NCBI GenBank assembly: GCA_031288575.1
Contig: JAITRD010000074.1
Coordinates: 1-12,334, forward strand
DNA length: 12,334 nucleotides
Direction: 5' to 3'
Origin: Treponema sp.
GTDB taxonomy: Bacteria; Spirochaetota; Spirochaetia; Treponematales; Breznakiellaceae
The position numbers were made by a program, and so were the translations under genes. How positions within the stretch are numbered: the stretch's first letter is position 1; every line of letters begins with the position of its first letter. Below, piece after piece: positions 6,466 to 12,334 of this stretch. The notes under the pieces were generated by a model that was given only the letters and a program-made list of their open reading frames with translations, was not told the DNA's origin and searched no databases.

Positions 6466-7707
6466 TTACAGGCTTATCACCCGGCAGTAGCGCTTTTTTC
6501 CCGCCCGCAGGATAAGTTCCCCTTCCCGGTCCAGCCTTTCGGCGCCGATCCGGGCAGCCTGATCCGAAACCGTCTCAAAGCCCTCCCCGGCGGAAACAAA
6601 GGCCCCCCCCTGCAAGACAAGGCGCCGCCCTTCGCTTTTGGTAGGGACAAGGCCGGCATCAAAAAAGAGATCCACCACATTATATCCCGCCTCAAATTTA
6701 GCCCGTTCCAGGCGGACCTGGGGCATGGCGGCCTTATCGCCCCCGGCCCCGCCGAAGGCCGCCCGGGCCCCCGCCATGGCCTTGTCCGCCTCTTCCCCGC
6801 CGTGGATCAGGGCGGTCACTTCCCAGGCAAGCCGTTCTTTGGCTTCGTTGGGGTCTTTTCCGGGAGCGGTCAAGGCCTCACATTCCTCAACCGGGAGGAA
6901 GGTAAACATAAGGAGGAAACGGCGGATATCCGCATCCTGAACATTCCGCCAGTACTGAAAAAAATCATAGGGCGAGGTAACGGCAGGGTCAAGAAAAAGG
7001 GCGCCCTTTTCGGTTTTTCCCATTTTTTTACCGTCGGCGGTGGTAATCAAGGGGAAGGTGAGGCCGTACACATCTGCCCCTTCGATCCGGCGGATGAGCT
7101 CATGCCCCGCAATGATATTCCCCCACTGATCGTCCCCCCCGATTTGCAGGCGGCAGCCGTAACGCCGGTAGAGTTCCAGAAAATCATAACTTTGCAGAAT
7201 TTGATAATTAAATTCGATAAAAGAAAGGCCCGTTTCCATCCTGATTTTATAGGCCTCAAAACTGAGCATATGGTTAACCGAAAAATGGCTGCCGATTTCC
7301 CGGAGAAAATCAATGTAGTTAAGATCCGCGAGCCAGTCCTTATTATTCGCCCACCGGGCATTTTCCCCGTCGAAGCCGATAAAACGGTCCAACTGGGCGC
7401 AGATTGAACGGGCGTTAGCGTCCAGGGCATCGTAGCTCAACATCCGGCGCATCTCAGTCTTCCCCGAAGGATCCCCGATCCGGGAAGTGCCCCCGCCGAT
7501 AAGGGCTATTCCCTTATGCCCCGCGGAGCGGAGGTGGCGGTAGGCAAAAAAAGGCACCATGTGGCCGATATGCAGGCTGGAGCCGGTAGGATCGCAGCCT
7601 ATGTAAAAGGTTACCGCCTCCTCGTCCATAAGACGCGAAAGTCCTTCAATATCGCTGCATTGCTGCAGGAAACCCCGTTGTTTAAGGTTTTGTAGGGCCG
7701 AATTCAT
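6466..7707 (-). CDS. tyrS: Tyrosyl-tRNA synthetase
   Basis: TyrS charges tRNA-Tyr with tyrosine using ATP in the cytoplasm. The 413-residue protein has all class I landmarks: TFYIGCDPTGSSLHIGH with HIGH at 46-49, tyrosine-pocket segments YQILQSYDF (168-176) and GGDDQWGNI (190-198), and the second ATP motif as KMGKT (228-232), a normal variant in TyrRS. The C-terminal residues from about 345 form an S4-type RNA-binding domain (GLVPTKSEGRRLV). Length is typical of the bacterial enzyme. The ATG at 7707 follows a GGGAG ribosome site at about 7715-7719. A good promoter lies at 7744-7772, so the gene can be expressed separately from the nitroreductase gene upstream. I see no T-box leader. Confidence 0.97.
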   Translation of the reverse strand: MNSALQNLKQRGFLQQCSDIEGLSRLMDEEAVTFYIGCDPTGSSLHIGHMVPFFAYRHLRSAGHKGIALIGGGTSRIGDPSGKTEMRRMLSYDALDANARSICAQLDRFIGFDGENARWANNKDWLADLNYIDFLREIGSHFSVNHMLSFEAYKIRMETGLSFIEFNYQILQSYDFLELYRRYGCRLQIGGDDQWGNIIAGHELIRRIEGADVYGLTFPLITTADGKKMGKTEKGALFLDPAVTSPYDFFQYWRNVQDADIRRFLLMFTFLPVEECEALTAPGKDPNEAKERLAWEVTALIHGGEEADKAMAGARAAFGGAGGDKAAMPQVRLERAKFEAGYNVVDLFFDAGLVPTKSEGRRLVLQGGAFVSAGEGFETVSDQAARIGAERLDREGELILRAGKKRYCRVISL

Positions 7708-7715
7708 AACATACT

Positions 7716-7741
7716 CCCTCTGTTACTGTTACAAAACAGGG
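7716..7741 (-). promoter_or_regulatory. Possible hairpin over the tyrS ribosome site
   Basis: On the minus strand CCCTGTT (7741-7735) can pair with AACAGAGGG (7724-7716) with one bulged A, and the second arm includes part of the GAGGGAG ribosome site. If formed it could limit tyrS translation. The predicted transcription start near 7737 may remove part of the first arm, so this is tentative. Confidence 0.25.
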
Positions 7742-7743
7742 GA

Positions 7744-7772
7744 AGTATAATTAATTTTACAATAATATTCAA
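7744..7772 (-). promoter_or_regulatory. tyrS promoter (TTGAAT -17- TATACT)
   Basis: TTGAAT (7772-7767), an ideal 17-base spacer and TATACT (7749-7744, five of six matches) lie upstream of tyrS on the minus strand. Transcription would start near 7737, giving a leader of about 30 bases that contains the GAGGGAG ribosome site. Confidence 0.65.
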
Positions 7773-7843
7773 TGAGCCGTCCCCGGGAAGCTCCGGAAGC
7801 TAAAAACCGGTAAAGCCCGAACAGGGACGGGAAGGGCGGAATC

Positions 7844-8368
7844 TTAGCTGATGTAGGATATCCTGTCCGGTTCAACGGGATGGGCTTCTTTGGTACCCGC
7901 GGGAAAACCGACAGCAATGGCAACGGCAAAACTATGCCCCTCGGGGAACTTGAGGAGTTTATTGAAATATTCGGATCTGGGCCCGGTAAAGGCGGCGTCG
8001 GGCATACCAAGGATGACGCTACCAAGGCCCAGGGAATGGGCCGCCAGAGCTATGTTTTGGGCCGCGATGCCGCAATCAAGCCGCGCCCAGCGGCCGGCGG
8101 GATCGCAGCTTAAAAATAAAACCGTCGGAGCCGCATGAAAAATATCCCCCGCATCCCTATCAAGGTTTTTAGAAACCTCCTGGTTAATCTCCCCAAGGAG
8201 GGCGGCATTTTGTACCACCGAAAAATGCCATGGCTGGGCATTGCGGGCGCTGGGGGATTGTACCGCCGCCGCAAGCAAAGCATCAAGCTGCTCTTTGGTG
8301 ATTTGCTGCGCCTTATAAGCGCGGATACTGCGGCGGTCCGCGATAGCGGATAATACGGAATTACTCAT
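7844..8368 (-). CDS. Nitroreductase-family flavoprotein
   Basis: This 174-residue protein belongs to the FMN-dependent nitroreductase family: short dimeric cytoplasmic enzymes that use NAD(P)H to reduce nitro compounds, quinones, flavins or other acceptors. The FMN-phosphate-binding start RRSIRAYK (12-19), the SPSARNAQPWHF segment (38-49), GIAAQNIALAAHSLGLGSV (about 100-118) and a C-terminal AVGFPAGTK segment are all in place. The length is typical of the small branch. The ATG at 8368 has a strong AGGAGG site at 8375-8380, 6 bases upstream. The physiological substrate cannot be told from sequence. It is upstream of tyrS with 136 bases between, which hold the tyrS promoter but no convincing terminator. 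Confidence 0.92.
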   Translation of the reverse strand: MSNSVLSAIADRRSIRAYKAQQITKEQLDALLAAAVQSPSARNAQPWHFSVVQNAALLGEINQEVSKNLDRDAGDIFHAAPTVLFLSCDPAGRWARLDCGIAAQNIALAAHSLGLGSVILGMPDAAFTGPRSEYFNKLLKFPEGHSFAVAIAVGFPAGTKEAHPVEPDRISYIS

Positions 8369-8409
8369 AAAATGCCTCCTATTCTACCACAAATTAGGAA
8401 TCCGCCCTT

Positions 8410-8442
8410 ATGGTATCATCCTATTCATATTATTTCAATAGG
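8410..8442 (-). promoter_or_regulatory. Candidate nitroreductase promoter with a dyad operator
   Basis: On the minus strand TTGAAA (8438-8433), a 17-base spacer and TACCAT (8415-8410) form a plausible promoter. The -35 is embedded in the dyad CCTATT-N11-AATAGG (8442-8420), 6-bp perfect arms, a shape and place suited to a dimeric repressor or activator. The -10 matches only four of six positions. Confidence 0.35.
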
Positions 8443-8470
8443 TTAAATATGAGAATCCGGAACCCCGGCC

Positions 8471-10372
8471 TTAACCCGCGTCATTGACAAGGTTTTTCAT
8501 AATATACTCCCGCCGCTCCGGGGTATTTTTCCCCATATAAAAGGTGAGCACCTGCGGAACCGCTTTGAGGGCATTCACCGATACCGGCACCAAACGTATA
8601 TTCTCCCCGATAAATTGGCCGAATTCCTTGGGGCTGATTTCCCCCAGGCCTTTAAACCGGGTTACCTCGCTTTCTTTGCCCAGGGCGGCGACAGCCTCGT
8701 CCCGCTCTTTTTCGTTGTAGCAGTAACGGGTCTCCTTTTTGGTCCGCACCCGGAACAGGGGGGTTTCCAGGATAAAGACCCGGCCGCCGGTTACCAATTC
8801 TTCAAAATAACTGAGAAAAAAGGTAAGGAGCAGGTTCCTGATGTGGAAGCCGTCAAAGTCCGCGTCGGTGGCAATAACAACCCGGGCGTAACGAAGGCCG
8901 GAGACATCATTTTCAATCCCCAGGGCCATCATCATATTGTAGAGCTCCTCGTTTTTGTAGATAGCCGCTCGTTTTTTGGCGAACATATTCTCAATTTTGC
9001 CCCGGAGGGAAAAAATGGCCTGGGTCATCACGTCCCGGCTTGAAACCATGGACCCCGCGGCGGAGTCTCCCTCGGTAATAAATATGGTAGACAGTTCCCC
9101 CTCTTTCCCGTCGTCCAGGTGGTACTTACAGTCCTTGAGTTTGGGAATCTTGAGGGCTATCTTTTTAGCGGCCTCCCGGGCTTCCTTTTTAACTTCATTG
9201 AGTTCGGTCCTGAGCTTTTCATTGGTCAGGATCTTCTGTTCCAGGCCCTTGGCGGCATCCTGGTTTTTATGGAGCCAATCCTCCACGGCATCCCGGACAG
9301 CCTGGACTATCCAGGGCCTGATATCGGAATTCCCCAGCTTATTTTTAGTCTGGCTTTCAAAGATCGGGTTTTTCAGCTTAATGGCTACCGCGGCGATGGT
9401 TCCTTCCCGGATATCCTCGCTGCGGTAATCCTTTTTAAAATACGCCTGGATTCCCTTGAGGAAACCTTCTTTAAAAGCGGAAAGGTGGGTTCCCCCGTCG
9501 GAAGTATACTGGCCGTTCACAAAGGAAAAATATTCCTCCCCGTAGTTATTGGTATGGGTAAAGGCGAACTCGATCCTTTCCCCCTTATAATAACCCACGG
9601 GATAGATCCCCTCCTCTCCGGTTTCTTCCGCCAAAAGGTCGTAGAGCCCCCGCTGGGAAACATAGGGTTTGCCGTTCCAGGAAAGGGTAAGCCCCGTGTT
9701 AAGGTATGCATAATTGAGGAGCCGCCGCTCGATAAATTCCGGATTAAACTCGTAGTCCCCAAAGATCTCCCGGTCCGGGATAAATTCGACAAAGGTCCCG
9801 TCCGCCTGAAGGCCCTTTGCGGCGCCGGCCTTCTTGTTTTGCGGAGCTTCGGAGGCCAGTTTTCCCTTCCGCTCGCTTTTGAGTTTGCCCCGCTCAAAAA
9901 CCGCCTCGGCAAATTCCCCGTCCCTGAAGGACACTACCCGAAAATAGGAGGAAAGGGCATTCACCGCCTTGGTTCCCACCCCGTTAAGGCCCACGGAAAA
10001 CTGAAACACGTCGTCGTTGTACTTGGCCCCGGTATTGATCACCGAAACACATTCTACCAGTTTCCCCAGGGGTATTCCCCGCCCGTAATCCCTTACCTTT
10101 ACCACGGCGGAATCCGGCTGGTTCTTTATCCCCACCTCGATGAGTTTCCCGTTTCCCATGATAAACTCATCAATGCCGTTATCGATCACCTCCTTGAGGA
10201 GCACATAAATTCCGTCGTCAGGATTAGAGCCGTTCCCCAGGCGGCCAATATACATCCCCGTCCGCAGGCGGATATGCTCCAGGGAAGAGAGGGTCTTGAT
10301 CTTCGATTCGTCATAAACCCCCGGGGAAGGGGATTTTTCCGTAATGATTTTTTGTTCCTTTTTTATTGCCAT
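8471..10372 (-). CDS. parE: DNA topoisomerase IV subunit B (ParE) / GyrB-type ATPase subunit
   Basis: This 633-residue protein is the ATPase and TOPRIM subunit of a type IIA topoisomerase, which pairs with an A subunit to pass one DNA duplex through another. The GHKL ATPase part shows EVIDNGIDE (61-69, with catalytic Glu61 and Mg-binding Asn65), DYGRGIP (95-101) and GVGTKAVNALS (131-141); the transducer has QTKNKLGN (341-348). The TOPRIM domain has EGDSAAGS (434-441) and DADFDGFHIR (503-512; usual form DADVDGAHIR), followed by RFKGLGE (572-578). No long GyrB insertion is present, and the GLNGVGTKAVNALS style and length favour ParE, though a second GyrB paralogue cannot be excluded. No parC/gyrA is adjacent. 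It follows the coiled-coil gene by 53 bases; the ribosome site is weak (GGGAT). Confidence 0.9.
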   Translation of the reverse strand: MAIKKEQKIITEKSPSPGVYDESKIKTLSSLEHIRLRTGMYIGRLGNGSNPDDGIYVLLKEVIDNGIDEFIMGNGKLIEVGIKNQPDSAVVKVRDYGRGIPLGKLVECVSVINTGAKYNDDVFQFSVGLNGVGTKAVNALSSYFRVVSFRDGEFAEAVFERGKLKSERKGKLASEAPQNKKAGAAKGLQADGTFVEFIPDREIFGDYEFNPEFIERRLLNYAYLNTGLTLSWNGKPYVSQRGLYDLLAEETGEEGIYPVGYYKGERIEFAFTHTNNYGEEYFSFVNGQYTSDGGTHLSAFKEGFLKGIQAYFKKDYRSEDIREGTIAAVAIKLKNPIFESQTKNKLGNSDIRPWIVQAVRDAVEDWLHKNQDAAKGLEQKILTNEKLRTELNEVKKEAREAAKKIALKIPKLKDCKYHLDDGKEGELSTIFITEGDSAAGSMVSSRDVMTQAIFSLRGKIENMFAKKRAAIYKNEELYNMMMALGIENDVSGLRYARVVIATDADFDGFHIRNLLLTFFLSYFEELVTGGRVFILETPLFRVRTKKETRYCYNEKERDEAVAALGKESEVTRFKGLGEISPKEFGQFIGENIRLVPVSVNALKAVPQVLTFYMGKNTPERREYIMKNLVNDAG

Positions 10373-10425
10373 GATATCCCGGGCCTCGTCCTTTATCAGT
10401 ATTGAAGGGGTTTAGTCCGCGCCCC

Positions 10426-11568
10426 TCAGGGCAGGGCCGCTGATCCTAAAGAAGTTTCTTCTAAAAAGAGGCTTAGTTCCCCGATATGCCGGTTCGCCGC
10501 TACTATACGGTCCTCAAGATCGGCGATCGTTTTTTCAGCGGCGGCGATCCGCTGTTTATGTTCCTCAATTGTCCGGTTTAGTTTTTCAATCTCCGCCTTT
10601 TCCTCGTCAATTGCCAGGGAAGCCTTGATCCTTTCTATCTGAATTTCGTAATTCTTCAAGATATCCCGGTCCCTTTCGATCCTCTCCAATAAAAGAAGGT
10701 CATCCGCGGTAAAAAATTCGGAGAATGCCTCCCTGAGAGCGGGATCCGCGGCCTGGTTCCCAAAATTAAAATAGACCCGCCGCAATTCCTCCCGGGTATG
10801 GTTGATATGCCTTTCCAGGGCTTGAATGCGTTTTACCGGCCCCCCCTCAGAGCCGAAGGCGTCCCCGATTTTCCGGCGTTCCCCCCGTAATAACGCAAGT
10901 TCAGCGGCAATGTCCGAGGAAAACCTCTGTTTATCCTTAATCTCATTGACAATATCCGGAATCTCCCCGGAGGCGGCATCCCCCAAACCGGCAAGGACAA
11001 ACTTTTCCCCCCCGTCCTCATAAAGCCGGCGCAGATTCTCCCGGTTTTTCCCCAGGAAAGAACGGATCACCATGCTTTGGGCGTTTTTCCCGATAAGGCT
11101 GAATACATTAGCGCTGTTTTTGTCCTCAAGCGCCTTAAGACGATCCTCCAGGGATCTTATTTTAGGAAGCAGAACCTTGATTTGATGCTCGTAGGGCCTG
11201 GCAAAATCCTCGAACCGCATATCCCCAAGGACAAGTTCCCCCAGGCGGACATAAAAATCGGCTAAATTCTTCGCCTGTTCAGAATTTTGCCCTTCCCCCT
11301 GGGCTATTTGCCGCTCTATTTCTTTTAACCGGGCTATGTCGGTCTCAACGGACTTAATAAGGTCTTCCGAGTCGGCTATTTCTTTAAGCAGCCGGCGTTG
11401 ATCCGCTATACAGGGGGAATCCTCAAAAGGATGCGGCCCGGCTTTATCTGTTTTATGGAGCCGGACCAGGAGGGATTCTCCAAGATCTTCTAACATCAGA
11501 TTTACGGAACGGGAAGTTTCCTGCCTCTTGTTCTCCAATTCCCTGATTGTCTTTTTTCTGTCATCCAT
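10426..11568 (-). CDS. Coiled-coil protein of unknown function
   Basis: I do not recognise this 380-residue protein by family. It is hydrophilic and highly charged, has no signal peptide or membrane segment, and is mostly heptad-rich helix: an N-terminal segment (about 1-20), a long coil around residues 60-110, a middle charged region (about 120-260) and a strong C-terminal coiled coil (about 285-370) ending in a hydrophobic tail. Such proteins usually serve as cytoplasmic scaffolds or structural proteins. I chose the ATG at 11568 (MDDRKKTIREL) because a promoter with TATAGT ends 7 bases before it; the upstream ATG at 11640 lies upstream of that promoter and adds an unlikely Cys-containing extension. 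No ribosome site is present. The gene precedes parE in the same direction and may share its message. Confidence 0.8.
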   Translation of the reverse strand: MDDRKKTIRELENKRQETSRSVNLMLEDLGESLLVRLHKTDKAGPHPFEDSPCIADQRRLLKEIADSEDLIKSVETDIARLKEIERQIAQGEGQNSEQAKNLADFYVRLGELVLGDMRFEDFARPYEHQIKVLLPKIRSLEDRLKALEDKNSANVFSLIGKNAQSMVIRSFLGKNRENLRRLYEDGGEKFVLAGLGDAASGEIPDIVNEIKDKQRFSSDIAAELALLRGERRKIGDAFGSEGGPVKRIQALERHINHTREELRRVYFNFGNQAADPALREAFSEFFTADDLLLLERIERDRDILKNYEIQIERIKASLAIDEEKAEIEKLNRTIEEHKQRIAAAEKTIADLEDRIVAANRHIGELSLFLEETSLGSAALP

Positions 11569-11575
11569 ATAATTT

Positions 11576-11605
11576 ACTATAAGCCAAAGACATTTTTCTT
11601 GACAA
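11576..11605 (-). promoter_or_regulatory. Promoter of the coiled-coil gene (TTGTCA -18- TATAGT)
   Basis: TTGTCA (11605-11600) and TATAGT (11581-11576), each five of six matches, are separated by 18 bases. Transcription would start at about 11568-11570, at or within two bases of the ATG, implying a leaderless or nearly leaderless message. The -35 overlaps the palindrome at 11597-11615. Confidence 0.55.
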
Positions 11606-11615
11606 TCAGTCAAGA
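11597..11615. promoter_or_regulatory. Palindromic operator candidate TCTTGAC-N5-GTCAAGA in the divergent promoter region
   Basis: Seven-base perfect arms, TCTTGAC (11597-11603) and GTCAAGA (11609-11615), flank AATCA. The site overlaps the -35 of the leftward coiled-coil promoter and contains a rightward TTGACA (11599-11604) that may serve the EF-G-like gene, although no well-spaced -10 follows (the nearest good box, TATTAT at 11629-11634, is 24 bases away). The geometry suits a helix-turn-helix dimer controlling both directions. Confidence 0.4.
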
Positions 11616-11663
11616 CCGCTTCATCATGTATTATTAACATAATCGCGCCCCAAGGAGTTCTCT

Positions 11664-12334
11664 ATGAGTTACACCACGGATCTTATCAAAAATGTTTCCA
11701 TAGCCGGTCATGGCGGGACCGGCAAAACAACCCTTTTCGAGCACCTGCTTTTTACCGGGGGGGCTATCCCGAGAGCCGAAACCGTTGAATCCGGCAAAAC
11801 CGTTGGGGACGGGACCCCCGAAGAGATTGAACGGAAGATTTCGATCCACGCCGCGATGGCCCATGTGGAGCGGAAGGGAAAAAAAATCAATCTTTTTGAT
11901 ACCCCCGGATCTTCGGATTTTACCGGGGATGTTATTTTAACTTTCCGGGCATCCGAATTTGCCCTTCTTACCGTAGACGGCCGGGCGGGGGTACAGATCG
12001 AAACTATCAAGCTCTGGCGGAACCTTGAAGGGCGGGAAAAGCCCCGGGGAATTTTTATTACCAAAATGGACGATGAACGGGCGGATTTTTCCAAAGCCCT
12101 GGAGGATATAAAGGAAAAATTCAAGGCGGACCCCGTCCCTTTTGTCCTGCCCATGGGTTCCGGGCCGGATTATCAGGGGGTTATTGACGTATTGAATGAA
12201 AAGGCCTGGTTTGTTCAGGGGGAGGCGCCGGAAAAGGAGGGGCCCGTTCCCCCCGAATACCAGGAAGCCCTGGCGGTCGCCCGGGAACGGCTTATTGAGG
12301 CCGCCGCCGAAGGGGACGATACCCTGATGGAACA
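11664..12334 (+). CDS. EF-G-like translational GTPase paralogue (N-terminal 223 residues; gene runs off the right edge)
   Basis: The G domain of an elongation factor G relative. The P-loop is GHGGTGKT (15-22), followed by a switch I region ending ERKISIHAA (56-64) rather than the RGITI form of canonical EF-G, switch II DTPGSSDF (79-86) and the guanine-specificity motif TKMD (133-136) in place of NKMD. This combination is typical of the EF-G-like paralogues (often called EF-G2 or EF-G-like) rather than of the essential translocase. Canonical factors have DTPGH, with the His helping GTP hydrolysis; here Ser83 takes its place. The ATG at 11664 has an AAGGAG ribosome site 6 bases upstream. Domains II-V lie outside the window. 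A ribosome-associated role is likely from family, but whether it drives translocation is unknown. Confidence 0.9.
   Translation, partial: MSYTTDLIKNVSIAGHGGTGKTTLFEHLLFTGGAIPRAETVESGKTVGDGTPEEIERKISIHAAMAHVERKGKKINLFDTPGSSDFTGDVILTFRASEFALLTVDGRAGVQIETIKLWRNLEGREKPRGIFITKMDDERADFSKALEDIKEKFKADPVPFVLPMGSGPDYQGVIDVLNEKAWFVQGEAPEKEGPVPPEYQEALAVARERLIEAAAEGDDTLME

Noticed and set aside
8374..8389. Extended -10 box TGGTAGAAT just before the nitroreductase gene
   Set aside because: Transcription from it would start after the AGGAGG ribosome site, leaving the gene without one although a strong site is present.
9119..10405. A 428-residue plus-strand open frame opposite parE
   Set aside because: The minus strand carries an unmistakable topoisomerase B subunit over the same region; the plus frame has no recognisable motif and no ribosome site.
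11638..11640. Upstream ATG for the coiled-coil protein at 11640
   Set aside because: It lies upstream of the best promoter and within the control region of the divergent gene; the added residues do not continue the coiled-coil character.

Overview
The window is a dense, mostly chromosomal stretch of about 55% GC with very AT-rich intergenic spots. It most likely comes from a spirochaete of the Treponema type, possibly one of the free-living or gut treponemes that can make arginine. This is inferred from the gene set and from the protein style: a spirochaete-like lipobox, an EF-G-like GTPase, a secreted von Willebrand A protein, and lineage-restricted small proteins. I see no rRNA, tRNA, insertion sequence, phage gene or CRISPR array.

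Layout from left to right: (1) positions 1-1847, minus strand: argC followed directly by argJ, two steps of arginine biosynthesis. argJ runs off the left edge. (2) 1848-2238: an AT-rich divergent control region with a strong argC promoter overlapped by two ARG-box-like operators, plus tandem rightward promoters. (3) 2239-5236, plus strand: a small cysteine-rich protein, a small TPR lipoprotein and a 702-residue cytoplasmic glycoside-hydrolase-like protein. (4) 5237-5290: a perfect 11-bp stem-loop between convergent genes. (5) 5291-8368, minus strand: a nitroreductase-family protein, tyrosyl-tRNA synthetase (tyrS) and a secreted VWA-domain protein. (6) 8471-11568, minus strand: a coiled-coil protein followed by a type IIA topoisomerase B subunit (ParE-like). 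(7) 11569-11663: a divergent promoter region centred on a palindrome. (8) 11664-12334, plus strand: the N-terminal third of an EF-G paralogue with a changed switch II motif.

Most genes are housekeeping. The points most worth following are the ARG-box pair at argC, three genes that lack any Shine-Dalgarno sequence and carry -10-like boxes placed so that transcription would begin at or within a few bases of the ATG (candidate leaderless mRNAs), the His-to-Ser change in the EF-G-like GTPase, the palindrome shared by two divergent promoters, and the unassigned Cys-rich and glycosidase-like proteins. I found no convincing evidence of a wholly new multi-gene system.
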